Positions 33,844-42,164 of a DNA stretch of 56,692 bases are shown piece by piece. Under the pieces are notes generated by a model. It had not been told where the DNA came from, did not search any database, and saw only the letters and a program-made list of their open reading frames with translations. The stretch covers positions 1 through 56,692 of the forward strand of contig NZ_BMCU01000009.1 of the NCBI RefSeq assembly GCF_014635345.1, in the 5' to 3' direction. Every line of letters starts with the position of its first letter. The stretch's first letter is position 1. This stretch comes from Rhodococcoides trifolii (GTDB taxonomy: Bacteria; Actinomycetota; Actinomycetes; Mycobacteriales; Mycobacteriaceae). Both the position numbers and the translations under genes were made by a program.

Positions 33844-35321
33844 GCGACGTCGAGGGTATGCGGTCCATCGCTGCACGGGGCGCGGCCATCACGGTGGCCA
33901 GCCAAGTGCTGCGGATGGTCCTGCAGCTGGTCGCCCTCGTGGCACTCGCCCGCTTGCTCGATCCGGCCGTGTTCGGCCAGATGGCGATCGTGCTCGTCGT
34001 GGTCGGTATCGGTGAGACCCTGCGCGAGCTCGGGCTGTCGTCCGCCGCTATTCACGCCGAGGACCTGAGCCAGAAGCAGCACAGCAACCTGTTCTGGATC
34101 AACACCGGAGCGGGAATCGTGCTGTGCGGCATCGTCTACGGGTCCGCCGGCCTGGTTGCGGACTTCTACTCGGACCCTGCGCTCGTACTCACCCTGCACG
34201 CGGTGGCGTCGGTGTTCGTCGTCAACGGGATGGCGAGTCAGTACCGGGCACGGCTGGCGCGCGACCTTCGCTTCACCAATCTTGCTCTGGCGGAGCTGCT
34301 GTCCGTGATCACCGGTCTGGTCGCTGCCATCGTCGCAGCCTCGCTGGGGCTGGGTCTGTGGGCGCTGGTCATTCAGCAAGTGGTTCAGGCCGTCGTGATC
34401 TTGACGATCGCCGTGTCGTCGTGCCGGTGGGTCCCCTCGATGCCGAGTCGATGCACCATGGGTCCGCTGCTGCGGTACGGCGGCAACCTCGGTCTCACTC
34501 AGGTGATCAACTACGCCGCCCGCAACGTCGACACCATCATTCTGGGACGCATCGTGAGCGCCCCCACCCTCGGCTTCTACAACCGAGCATTTCAACTGGT
34601 CATGCTGCCTGTCACGCAGATCAACGCGCCCGCAACCAAAGTCGCCTTCCCGCTGCTGGCACGGTTGCAGAACGACCCGCTGCGGTTCGTTCGTTACCTC
34701 CGGACAGGGCAAGCGGCGTTGGTCAACTCCGTTGCTGCAGCACTGCTGCTCGGTGTCGCCATCGCGGAGCCTGCCATTGCGTTGGCACTCGGACCGGCGT
34801 GGCAACCGACCGCGCCACTGTTCCAGATCCTCGCCTTGGCCGGCATCTTCCAGACCGCGACGTACCCCATGTACTGGGTGTTCCTGGCGAAGGGGCTGAC
34901 CGGCAGCAACCTCCGCTACACACTGGTCACCAAGTCGATACTGGTCGCGGCCATTGTGATCGGATCTCAGTGGGGTGTGCGCGGCGTTGCGCTGGGCTTC
35001 GCGATCGCGTCGGCCGCGTCATGGCCGATCGGACTGCGGTGGATGAGTGCGGCGGCGGCGATTCCGTGGCGGGCCATGGCCGTTCCGGTGCTGAGTGGAC
35101 TGGCCGTGTACGGCCCGGCGTGTGCGGCGGGCCTGGCCGTCGTCCACCTGATCGGTGCCGAGTCGGTGTGGTCTCTGGTCGTCGGCGCGGTGGTCTACGC
35201 GGCCGTGGTGGGGCTGTCCTACCTCGCGGTGGGGCCGTACCGGCGAGACCTCCAGGAACTCGCAGCACTCATTCCCGACCTCAAGCGACGCAATCGGACT
35301 CCGGTCGGAGCATCTGCATGA
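33840..35321 (+). CDS. Polysaccharide flippase, Wzx/MATE-like
   Basis: 493 residues from GTG 33840 (GTGA overlap); ATG 33858 is an alternative. It has 12-14 membrane helices, with AARGAAITVASQVLRMVLQL at the start, ARLLDPAVFGQMAI, and the family-typical NVDTIILGRIVSAPTLGFYNRAFQL. This is the lipopolysaccharide biosynthesis protein WzxC/AmsL type. It translocates lipid-linked repeat units across the cytoplasmic membrane for a Wzy polymerase. Confidence 0.9.
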   Translation: MSDVEGMRSIAARGAAITVASQVLRMVLQLVALVALARLLDPAVFGQMAIVLVVVGIGETLRELGLSSAAIHAEDLSQKQHSNLFWINTGAGIVLCGIVYGSAGLVADFYSDPALVLTLHAVASVFVVNGMASQYRARLARDLRFTNLALAELLSVITGLVAAIVAASLGLGLWALVIQQVVQAVVILTIAVSSCRWVPSMPSRCTMGPLLRYGGNLGLTQVINYAARNVDTIILGRIVSAPTLGFYNRAFQLVMLPVTQINAPATKVAFPLLARLQNDPLRFVRYLRTGQAALVNSVAAALLLGVAIAEPAIALALGPAWQPTAPLFQILALAGIFQTATYPMYWVFLAKGLTGSNLRYTLVTKSILVAAIVIGSQWGVRGVALGFAIASAASWPIGLRWMSAAAAIPWRAMAVPVLSGLAVYGPACAAGLAVVHLIGAESVWSLVVGAVVYAAVVGLSYLAVGPYRRDLQELAALIPDLKRRNRTPVGASA

Positions 35322-36403
35322 CGACAGTCTTCCTCTGGTGCACAGGCCAGGACGACAACATCGGAGACATCGTGTTGCGACGTCGCCTGCTTCACGCGTT
35401 GTCCGCACCCGGTGCGCGCGTGGTGGTCTACGTCGGCAAGGGGAGCGGCGGTTTCGTCGACGCGCTCGTCGGCTCGGCAGCGGTGACAGTGCAGCGAAGC
35501 CGCGTGCGGTGGCTTCAGGCGTTGTGCCGCAGTGCCGTTCGCGGATCCACCGTTCTGGTGCACAACGCGGGTGAGATCCAACTCGACAGCAAGACCGTGC
35601 AGTCACAGCTGGCACTTCTGCTTCCACAGTTGCTCGTTCGGATGAGGGGTGGCCTCGTTGTTCGAGCCGGCTGTGCGGTCCAGGACCGCTCTGGCATCAC
35701 CGCGCGCATCGCAGGTGCGCTGGTGTCCCTCGTCGGCCGGACGACGACCACGACTATCTGGCGCGACACCGAGTCGGGCCGCACGTTCGGCTCCGGCCCG
35801 ATCGTCCCGGACTGGGCGTTCGACGAATCAGTCTCCAGCGCGACCAGTTCTGTTCGTGACACGCTCGTGTTGACCTTCCGCAGCGATCGGCCTGCCCTGT
35901 CGGACAAGGGTCTGCACGAGATCTCCCGATTCGCAGACTCCCACGCTCTCACCGTCCGCACCGTGGTGCAGGTTCGGCGGGACAACGACGCCATGAGCCG
36001 GCTCGCCCAGCAGATCGGGTGCGAGCACGTCGACTGGCCGGACAGCCGGAGCCACATCGATCAGGAGCGTGTGATCCGAGCCGAATTCGCCCGAGCGGCC
36101 ATGGTTGTCAGCGACCGCATCCATGCTCTGATCATCGGATGCACGGAAGGCGCCGTACCGGCCGCGCTGAGCGCCACTCCGGACCGAAAGGTGCAGCGGC
36201 ACTTCTCCGCGGCCGGTATCGATGCGATCGTGCTCGACGAGGTGGACGGTCGTGAAGCCGACATCGACGAGTTCCTGACCGCGACCCTGCGCCGCGGCCC
36301 CGAGATCAGCCTTTCGGTAGCGGTTGCGCAGCAACGCATTCAGGGGCTCGATGCGCAGATCGAAGCAGACATCACAGCACTCGCAGAGCGGAGTCCGCGA
36401 TGA
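35318..36403 (+). CDS. Polysaccharide pyruvyltransferase family protein 1
   Basis: 361 residues from ATG 35318 (ATGA overlap). PS_pyruv_trans signs: GQDDNIGDIVLRRRLLHAL at the N-terminus and VVSDRIHALIIGCTEGAVPA in the C-terminal half. The family moves an enolpyruvyl group from PEP to make ketal-linked pyruvate on a sugar, adding negative charge to the EPS. Cytoplasmic. A second, distantly similar gene closes the operon (39384). Confidence 0.85.
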   Translation: MTTVFLWCTGQDDNIGDIVLRRRLLHALSAPGARVVVYVGKGSGGFVDALVGSAAVTVQRSRVRWLQALCRSAVRGSTVLVHNAGEIQLDSKTVQSQLALLLPQLLVRMRGGLVVRAGCAVQDRSGITARIAGALVSLVGRTTTTTIWRDTESGRTFGSGPIVPDWAFDESVSSATSSVRDTLVLTFRSDRPALSDKGLHEISRFADSHALTVRTVVQVRRDNDAMSRLAQQIGCEHVDWPDSRSHIDQERVIRAEFARAAMVVSDRIHALIIGCTEGAVPAALSATPDRKVQRHFSAAGIDAIVLDEVDGREADIDEFLTATLRRGPEISLSVAVAQQRIQGLDAQIEADITALAERSPR

Positions 36404-37743
36404 CGAGCACCGTGACACCCCCGGTCGATCTCGCTCACCGTGACACCTTGGACTTCTCGGACAGGTCCATCGCACTGCTCGTAGGGTCGGCGGTCGCGGT
36501 CGTCGGCGTCAACCGCCCCGCAGTCGCCGGACTGCCGCCGTCGGTGATCATGATCGCGGTGGCCTTTGCCTGGACGATGGTGTTGCGCCGCACTCCCGGA
36601 TCTCCCGGTTCCCGCTTCTCGACCATCGACGCGTTGCTCGGGGCCTGGCTGGTTGCGAAGGTCGTCGTCGAGTACTACAACGCCGGCCACCTCCAAGTAC
36701 CCCTCGAGCTGGGACCGCTGCTGGACCTGGTGCTGGCGGCCATGGTGGTGGTGATACTCAAACGACGGTTCGGCACCGCCGATCGCGTCGTCCGGTTCGC
36801 GCGCTGCTTCCTGATCCCCGCCGTGGGTGTCGCGGTACTCGCTCTCCTGCAGGTGCTGGGCCTGTTCGGCGTCAACCGTCGCCTGGCATCCATCACGTCC
36901 GGCTCCGCGTTGGAGGCGCGCATCGAGAACGGGTGGGACATCCGCGGTACGGCGACCATCGGTCACTGGACCGCGCTGGGCGGGTATCTCTGCGTCTGCA
37001 TCGCCATTTGCTGCGCACTGCTGCTGCGCGCACATCGACGTCGAGAACCACTGCGCCTGTTGGGTGTTGCGCTCGCCGTGCTCGTGGCCGGTCAGGTCAC
37101 AACCTTCACCTTCGCGACCATTGCCGTCACCGCGGTGACACTCCTCAGCGTGGCGGTGGTGGTCAAGCCGCGGCCCGGTCAGATCATCGCCCCACTGGCG
37201 GTCGGTGGAGTGCTCTGGTGGGCGTTCTCGTCGGCGATCGACGAACGCATCGCGAAGCAACTCGCATCCGACCCGGGCACCGCGTCCACGTTGCTGCCCG
37301 AAAGCGTCGCCTTCCGGTTGAATATCTGGACGCACGAGACACTTCCGGCCATCTCCGACAGCCCGCTGCTCGGCCACGGCCTCGGTGTCTACAAGTACGT
37401 CGGAACCGGTCGCGTGCCATACGTGCTGCAGTGGCAGTCACCCGAATCGGAATGGCTGAGGACCGCCGTGTCGTCCGGTGTCGTCGTTCTGCTGCTCGAA
37501 GTGGCTGTCGTCCTCGCCGCGGTCCGTCTGCTGTGGCGAGCCGCCCGCAGCGTTCCGGGTTCGTACGCGATCCCGCTCGCCGTGATGCTCGTGGCCATGG
37601 TGGCCGCGATGTGCATCCATTCCCATCTCGCCGATCGCGGCTTCCTGCTGTCGTTCTGGGTCGTCGTGACCGGCGTCCAGATCATCTCCACTCCCACTCG
37701 CTCGACTCCCACTCGCTCGACTCCGACAAGGAGAAAACAATGA
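36400..37743 (+). CDS. O-antigen ligase/polymerase-like membrane protein (Wzy-type) 2
   Basis: 447 residues, ATGA overlap with the pyruvyltransferase gene. About ten membrane helices; a WDIRGTATIGHWTALGGYL segment and the large loop WTHETLPAISDSPLLGHGLG followed by SEWLRTAVSSG match the Wzy_C/O-antigen ligase superfamily (H-x6-D/E-x-L-type helix end). As the only such gene in the operon with Wzx, it is the best candidate EPS polymerase. The C-terminus ends in STPTR repeats coded by a 15-bp tandem repeat. Confidence 0.82.
   Translation: MTSTVTPPVDLAHRDTLDFSDRSIALLVGSAVAVVGVNRPAVAGLPPSVIMIAVAFAWTMVLRRTPGSPGSRFSTIDALLGAWLVAKVVVEYYNAGHLQVPLELGPLLDLVLAAMVVVILKRRFGTADRVVRFARCFLIPAVGVAVLALLQVLGLFGVNRRLASITSGSALEARIENGWDIRGTATIGHWTALGGYLCVCIAICCALLLRAHRRREPLRLLGVALAVLVAGQVTTFTFATIAVTAVTLLSVAVVVKPRPGQIIAPLAVGGVLWWAFSSAIDERIAKQLASDPGTASTLLPESVAFRLNIWTHETLPAISDSPLLGHGLGVYKYVGTGRVPYVLQWQSPESEWLRTAVSSGVVVLLLEVAVVLAAVRLLWRAARSVPGSYAIPLAVMLVAMVAAMCIHSHLADRGFLLSFWVVVTGVQIISTPTRSTPTRSTPTRRKQ
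37690..37724 (+). repeat. 15-bp tandem repeat at gene end
   Basis: ACTCCCACTCGCTCG occurs at 37690-37704 and exactly again at 37705-37719, then a partial copy. It codes the STPTR repeats at the end of the polymerase and abuts the AAGGAG ribosome site of the next gene. Confidence 0.8.
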
Positions 37744-38510
37744 CCGTCGCAACCGAATACAAGGTGCCGGGCCTGGATGTCTCGGTGAGCCCGATGCACC
37801 CGTCGGAGGTCATCGAATGGATCGACTCGCGGGTCGGACAACGCACGCTCATGCTGAACCACAACCTGCACAGTGCGTACCTGTTCAACACCGAACCAGA
37901 GTTCCGACAGACCTACGAGCTGGCCGATCTGTCGCTGGTCGACGGGTTCCCCATTCTGGTGGGCGTGAACGTCTCCCGGGTGGCACATCTGGCGGCACCG
38001 CTCGGCGGGCGTTACCGCACCGGATCCTGCGACTGGATCGACCACCTCACGCAGTCGAAGTTCGTTCGCCGGGTTGCCGTCATCGGCACCGACGTCGACT
38101 CGAACCGCCGCGCCGCTCGCCGGATCGCGGCGCTGGATCCTCGGTTCGTCGTCGAGATGTGGGATGGGTTCGGCGAGTTGGAGGCGTTGCGCCGCAACGG
38201 GTACCGCGGGCTCCACGACTTCCGGCCCGACCTGATCCTGCTCGGACTCGGAATGCCGTTGCAGGAAAGATTGATTCGCGACGACTGGGACCTGCTTCCC
38301 GAAGCAGTGATCGCGACGGTGGGCGGAGCCTTGGACCAACTGTCCGGGACGCAGGCCATGGCGCCTCGCTACCTCGGCCGGTGCGGGATGGAATGGCTCT
38401 ACCGATTGGCGTCGGATCCCCGCAGGCTGTCGCATCGCTACCTGGTCGAGCCGTTCTTGCTGGGCCGCTGCCTCGGCTCCCGGTTACGACACAAGGTGCA
38501 CCACTCATGA
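37740..38510 (+). CDS. WecG/TagA/CpsF-family glycosyltransferase (GT26) 2
   Basis: 256 residues from ATG 37740 (ATGA overlap) with AAGGAG upstream. Family signatures: LVDGFPILVG with the catalytic Asp, ILLGLGMPLQERLI, TVGGALDQLSGTQAMAPRYL, GMEWLYRLASDPRRLSHRY. GumM and similar EPS enzymes belong here; it would add a sugar (Glc, GlcA or ManNAc type) to the lipid-linked chain. Distinct from the member at 2031. Confidence 0.9.
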   Translation: MTVATEYKVPGLDVSVSPMHPSEVIEWIDSRVGQRTLMLNHNLHSAYLFNTEPEFRQTYELADLSLVDGFPILVGVNVSRVAHLAAPLGGRYRTGSCDWIDHLTQSKFVRRVAVIGTDVDSNRRAARRIAALDPRFVVEMWDGFGELEALRRNGYRGLHDFRPDLILLGLGMPLQERLIRDDWDLLPEAVIATVGGALDQLSGTQAMAPRYLGRCGMEWLYRLASDPRRLSHRYLVEPFLLGRCLGSRLRHKVHHS

Positions 38511-39391
38511 CCACCCCGACCGTCACCGTGGTGATCCCGACCATCGGAAGACCGGACCTGCGTCGTGCGCTCGACAGCGTGCGGGCGCAGACGGTGCTGG
38601 GCATCTCGATCGTCGTCGTGTTGGACCGCCCGGACGAGCAGAAGGCCGTCGAATCCATGCTCGACGGCCGAGACCGGCTCGTCGTGACGGACGGCGCGCA
38701 GGGTGGGGCGGTGGCCCGTAACCTCGGAATCGACTCTGCCGCAACCGACTACGTGGCATTTCTGGACGACGACGACTGGTGGGAGCCGGAGAAGCTCCAG
38801 CAACAGTTCGAACTGCTCGACGTCACCGGCGGATCGGTGTGCTTCACGGCCGTCAAGTTTCACGACGGTGAGCAGACGACGATCCTGCCGAAGGAGGCTT
38901 TCGACCCCGATCGAGAAAGCTTGGCGTCGTATCTCGTTCGGCGACCGGGCCTGCGGCACGGACACGGCTACCTGCAGTCGAGCACGATTCTCGTCGACCG
39001 TGACCATGCGGAGCGGGTGCGGTGGGACCCGTCAATGGCCAAGCATCAGGATTGGGATTTCGTCGTACGGTTGCTGGACGGAGTCGACGTGCAGTTCTGC
39101 GGCGCTCCATTGGTGCACGTACAGAAGGATTCGGCCGCATCGGTGTCGAGAACTCGCAACTGGCGAGCGAGCAAACAGTGGCTCGACCAACACGGGTCGA
39201 AGTTGGACCCACACGCGTACGGCGACTTCGTGTGCTCGCAGGTGCTGCGGTCGGCGCTCGCCACGATGGACAGGCGCGGTATCACCGAAGCTGCGCGGCT
39301 GACGCGGCACACGCGGCCGAGCGCGGCCAGTATGGTGGTCGGGCTGTCCGGCACCGCCGACTATCTCCGAAACCGTGGTCGCAATGTCTGA
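38507..39391 (+). CDS. GT2-family glycosyltransferase
   Basis: 294 residues, ATGA overlap with the preceding gene. GT-A fold: VTVVIPTIGRPDLRRALDSV, GAVARNLGIDSAATDYVAFL then the DDDDWWEPEKL metal/donor block, and KHQDWDFVVRLLDG as the acceptor/base region. Likely one of the sugar-adding steps of the repeat unit. The next gene overlaps its end by 8 bp. Confidence 0.88.
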   Translation: MTTPTVTVVIPTIGRPDLRRALDSVRAQTVLGISIVVVLDRPDEQKAVESMLDGRDRLVVTDGAQGGAVARNLGIDSAATDYVAFLDDDDWWEPEKLQQQFELLDVTGGSVCFTAVKFHDGEQTTILPKEAFDPDRESLASYLVRRPGLRHGHGYLQSSTILVDRDHAERVRWDPSMAKHQDWDFVVRLLDGVDVQFCGAPLVHVQKDSAASVSRTRNWRASKQWLDQHGSKLDPHAYGDFVCSQVLRSALATMDRRGITEAARLTRHTRPSAASMVVGLSGTADYLRNRGRNV

Positions 39392-40184
39392 GGTCGAAGT
39401 GCTGCACTGGAATCCGAGCAGAATCCCGGGAAAAGTGGGGAAGGTCCTCGCGCCGGTGTGCGGTCACGTCGACAACTTCGGCGACCTCCTCGGCCCCAAG
39501 ATCGTGCGAGCACTCGCCTTGCAGCTCGGGATCGACACCAGTCGCACCGCTCGATCGACGAGGCTGCTCGCTGTCGGGTCCATCGTGAAGCTCGCTCGAT
39601 CGGGTGATGTGGTGTGGGGCGCCGGCATCAACGGCAAATCGGTAGGTACCGAGGGGGACTACGCCGGTGTGGACGTCCGGGCCGTGCGCGGACCACTGAC
39701 TGCTCGGTGGCTTCGAGATCGAGGAGCCGACGTTCCCGACGTGTACGGGGACCCCGGATTGCTTGCGTCGACGCTGTGGCCCGAAACGTCACGGCGGATC
39801 GTCACGCGGGACTACACGATCATCCCGAACATTCACGACCTCGCGATGTATCGAGATCACCCGAACACGATGTCACCCCGACGGTCGTTCACGGACATCC
39901 GTTCGCGAATCCTGGCCAGCGACCTTGTGATCGGGTCGTCACTACACGCAATCGTGATCGCGGAGTCGTACGGCATTCCGGCGCGGTTGCTGCGATCCGA
40001 GACCGAACCGCCGTTCAAGTATGAGGACTACTACCTCGGATCTGGCCGGTCGACGTTCAGGGTCGCGGACAGCGTGTGTCAGGCGCTACGACTGGGCGGA
40101 GAGAAGCTGCCGGAGTGGGATGCGCAGGCCCTGACGGACGCGTTCCCGTCGGAGTTGTGGAGCAGTTTTCCTACCGTCAGGTGA
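39384..40184 (+). CDS. Polysaccharide pyruvyltransferase family protein 2 (GumL/ExoV-like)
   Basis: 266 residues from ATG 39384; GTG 39375 is an alternative. HVDNFGDLLGPKIVRAL and VVWGAGINGKS at the N-terminal side, RAVRGPLTARWL, DVYGDPGLL, and VIGSSLHAIVIAESYGIPA at the C-terminal side form the pattern of ketal pyruvyltransferases. Last gene of the 32785 operon. Two such enzymes imply either two pyruvylated sugars or one that has taken another role. Confidence 0.87.
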   Translation: MSEVEVLHWNPSRIPGKVGKVLAPVCGHVDNFGDLLGPKIVRALALQLGIDTSRTARSTRLLAVGSIVKLARSGDVVWGAGINGKSVGTEGDYAGVDVRAVRGPLTARWLRDRGADVPDVYGDPGLLASTLWPETSRRIVTRDYTIIPNIHDLAMYRDHPNTMSPRRSFTDIRSRILASDLVIGSSLHAIVIAESYGIPARLLRSETEPPFKYEDYYLGSGRSTFRVADSVCQALRLGGEKLPEWDAQALTDAFPSELWSSFPTVR

Positions 40185-40198
40185 CAGGGTGGCGTTTG

Positions 40199-40216
40199 TT
40201 CAACCAATAGGTTGAC
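40199..40216. promoter_or_regulatory. ArsR operator-like palindrome, distal
   Basis: TTCAACC-AATA-GGTTGAC: a 7-bp inverted repeat with one mismatch at the outer base, 48 bp upstream of the regulator start. Same half-site and spacing as the palindrome at 40245-40262. Confidence 0.65.
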
Positions 40217-40244
40217 AACGAGGGGGCGTGCGGTCACACTCGTA

Positions 40245-40262
40245 TTCAACCGAAAGGTTGAA
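40245..40262. promoter_or_regulatory. ArsR operator-like palindrome, proximal
   Basis: TTCAACC-GAAA-GGTTGAA is a perfect 7-bp inverted repeat ending one base before the regulator ATG (40264). Two matching sites 46 bp apart suggest autorepression by the ArsR-type protein; the proximal one overlaps the ribosome-binding region. Confidence 0.7.
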
Positions 40263-40263
40263 C

Positions 40264-40608
40264 ATGACCGACTCCCTGTCCAAAGTCTTTGCTGCACTGA
40301 GCGATCCCATCCGGCGCGACATGGTGGCACGGCTGTCCGACGCCGACGCAACGGTGAGCGAGCTCGCCGAGCAGTACGACGTGAGCATGCAGGCCATCTC
40401 GAAACACCTCAAGGTGCTCGAGGGCTCCGGCCTGGTGACCCGCGGCCGCGTCGCGCAGACCCGGCCGGTCCACCTCGAGGCCGAGGTATTCGACCTGATG
40501 ACGAAGTGGATCGAGCGATACCGCCGACAAGCAGAAGAGCGCTACCGGCGACTCGACGCAGTGTTGGCCGAGATGGACACTCCGAACCGAAAGGACACCG
40601 CATCATGA
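40264..40608 (+). CDS. ArsR-family transcriptional regulator
   Basis: 114 residues from ATG 40264; an in-frame start 12 codons earlier would run through the operator and is rejected. Winged-helix fold: KVFAALSDPIRRDMVARL, TVSELAEQYDVSMQAISKHL as the recognition helix, EGSGLVTRGR as the wing. No Cys metal site, so it belongs to the non-metal group paired with SRPBCC proteins. It is ATGA-coupled to the next gene. It most likely represses its own operon through the two palindromes. Confidence 0.92.
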   Translation: MTDSLSKVFAALSDPIRRDMVARLSDADATVSELAEQYDVSMQAISKHLKVLEGSGLVTRGRVAQTRPVHLEAEVFDLMTKWIERYRRQAEERYRRLDAVLAEMDTPNRKDTAS

Positions 40609-41078
40609 CTGTTTCCGACGCCGTCATCGAGGCCGACGCAGACGTTCCCATCATCCACATCAGGCGCGAGTTCACCGTCACACCAGCACAATTGATGCGT
40701 GCCCACACCGATCCGGATCTGTTCGCCCGCTGGGTGGGCCCGCGCGGAATGGACACCGAAATACTGGAATGGGACGCCCGCAGCGGTGGCTCGTGGGCAT
40801 ACGTCGCGCGGCGAGACGGTAACGAGTACGGCTTCCGTGGCTGCTTCCACACGGTGGCCGACGAGGTCATCGTCCAGACCTTCACGTGGGAAGGACAACC
40901 CGACCACGTTGCGCTGGAGACGTTGCGGTTCGAGGACCTCGGCGACGGCCGCACCCGGTTGCACGCGCAGTCCCTCGTCGACAGTTTCGAGAGTCGCGAC
41001 GGATGGTTGGCGTCGGGCATGGAGTCGGGTGTGAACGACGGGTACTCCCAACTCGACGATCTGCTCGGCGAGCTCTGA
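40605..41078 (+). CDS. SRPBCC/AHSA1-domain protein
   Basis: 157 residues, ATGA-coupled to the regulator. IHIRREFTVTPAQLMRAHTD, LFARWVGPRGM, GGSWAYVARRDGNEYGFRG and GWLASGMESGVNDGYSQL are typical of the activator-of-Hsp90-ATPase-like START-fold family. Cytoplasmic, ligand unknown. ArsR-SRPBCC pairs are common in actinobacteria and are often followed by DinB-type proteins, as here. Confidence 0.9.
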   Translation: MTVSDAVIEADADVPIIHIRREFTVTPAQLMRAHTDPDLFARWVGPRGMDTEILEWDARSGGSWAYVARRDGNEYGFRGCFHTVADEVIVQTFTWEGQPDHVALETLRFEDLGDGRTRLHAQSLVDSFESRDGWLASGMESGVNDGYSQLDDLLGEL

Positions 41079-41082
41079 CACG

Positions 41083-41673
41083 ATGGACACCATGCAGACC
41101 ATCGCCGAGCTCGCACCCGCCGAGCGTCATCGCCTGATCGCAACCGGTTTCGGTGAACACGTTGGCGCAGTCACGAATTGGGACGCACCCACGCCGGTGG
41201 ACGGCTGGGTTGCCCGCGACATCGTGACTCACCTGGTCGAATGGTCGCGCGCGTTCCTCCGCGCCGGCGACCTGGAGTTGGCGGACGACCCGTCCATCCG
41301 AACCGACCCGGTGGCCGCATGGGCCGCTCACCGCGCGGAGATCCAGGGGCTGCTCGACGGGCCCGGCGCGGACGACGAATTCACGCACCCGTACGCCGGG
41401 ACGCACCGCCTCGGCGACGCCATCGACCGCTTCTATACGACGGACATCTTCATGCACACCTGGGATCTCGCGACCGCCCGCGGTGCCGACAGTGGACTGG
41501 ACCCCGACTTCGCTGCCCACGTCGTCGACGGCATGAGCGGCATCGAGGAGATCCTCCGGTCGTCCGGTCAGTACGGTCCGGCCGTATCGGTGCCCGCAGA
41601 CTCGGATCCGGTCACGCGGCTCGTCGGGTTCATCGGTCGGGATCCGAAGTGGACCGGTCGAACTGGGTCTTGA
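41083..41673 (+). CDS. TIGR03086/maleylpyruvate isomerase-like DinB-fold protein
   Basis: 196 residues, 4 bp after the SRPBCC gene. A four-helix DinB-type fold is suggested by WDAPTPVDGWVARDIVTHLVEW with the first metal-ligand His, and DIFMHTWDLATARG with the C-terminal HxWD site. This group includes mycothiol-dependent enzymes and many uncharacterised proteins. Third gene of the ArsR operon. Confidence 0.85.
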   Translation: MDTMQTIAELAPAERHRLIATGFGEHVGAVTNWDAPTPVDGWVARDIVTHLVEWSRAFLRAGDLELADDPSIRTDPVAAWAAHRAEIQGLLDGPGADDEFTHPYAGTHRLGDAIDRFYTTDIFMHTWDLATARGADSGLDPDFAAHVVDGMSGIEEILRSSGQYGPAVSVPADSDPVTRLVGFIGRDPKWTGRTGS

Positions 41674-41698
41674 CCACCCGGCACACCATGTTTGCCGC

Positions 41699-41744
41699 CC
41701 CTCTGGGGTTAGCTATGCCAAGTGGTAAAGCTAACCCCAGAGGG
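41699..41744. terminator. Terminator-like 16-bp perfect inverted repeat
   Basis: Arms 41699-41714 (ending GGGGTTAGCT) and 41729-41744 (beginning AGCTAACCCC) are exact reverse complements with a 14-nt loop. It follows the ArsR operon by 25 bp. No T-tract; it could equally be a small palindromic element. Confidence 0.7.
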
Positions 41745-41800
41745 CGCAGAAAAGTACTCGTCGGAGGTTCGAGCCGATGCGCGCAGGGTACGGCTGAACC

Positions 41801-42070
41801 ATGCCGAAGAACGACGATCAGCCCCAGCTCAAGGACCAGGACCTCTACGAGAAGTTGCGCGACGAGGGCAACTCGAAGGAGAAGGCCGCCCGTATCTCCA
41901 ACGCCGCGGCGAAGCAGGGCCGCGAGAAGATCGGGGAGAAGGGCGGGAAGTCGCCGTCGTACGAGGAGTGGACCGTCGACGAGCTCACGGACCGCGCGAA
42001 GGAACTCGGCGTCACCGGTTATTCGAAGATGAAGAAGGACGAGCTGATCGACGCCTTGCGCAACCACTGA
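41801..42070 (+). CDS. Small protein with Rho N-terminal/SAP-like domain
   Basis: 89 residues. A charged N-terminal half (DQDLYEKLRDEGNSKEKAAR) resembles DUF7218-type small proteins, and the C-terminal 33 residues (WTVDELTDRAKELGV, MKKDELIDALRNH) match the Rho termination factor N-terminal/SAP-like helix-extended loop-helix fold, which binds nucleic acid in other proteins. Cytoplasmic. Likely a stress-type or DNA/RNA-binding small protein. Confidence 0.8.
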   Translation: MPKNDDQPQLKDQDLYEKLRDEGNSKEKAARISNAAAKQGREKIGEKGGKSPSYEEWTVDELTDRAKELGVTGYSKMKKDELIDALRNH

Positions 42071-42085
42071 CACGTCCCGCGAAGA

Positions 42086-42105
42086 ACGGGTAGTCCGCTA
42101 CTCGT
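42086..42105. terminator. Short imperfect hairpin after the Rho_N-like gene
   Basis: ACGGGTAG (42086-42093) and CTACTCGT (42098-42105) pair over 7 of 8 positions with a 4-nt loop, 15 bp after the stop. Confidence 0.4.
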
Positions 42106-42164
42106 TACCTGCAGCTCTTCCGAGCCCACGATTGCCGCACCACTGACAATCCTCGGGAGAGAAC

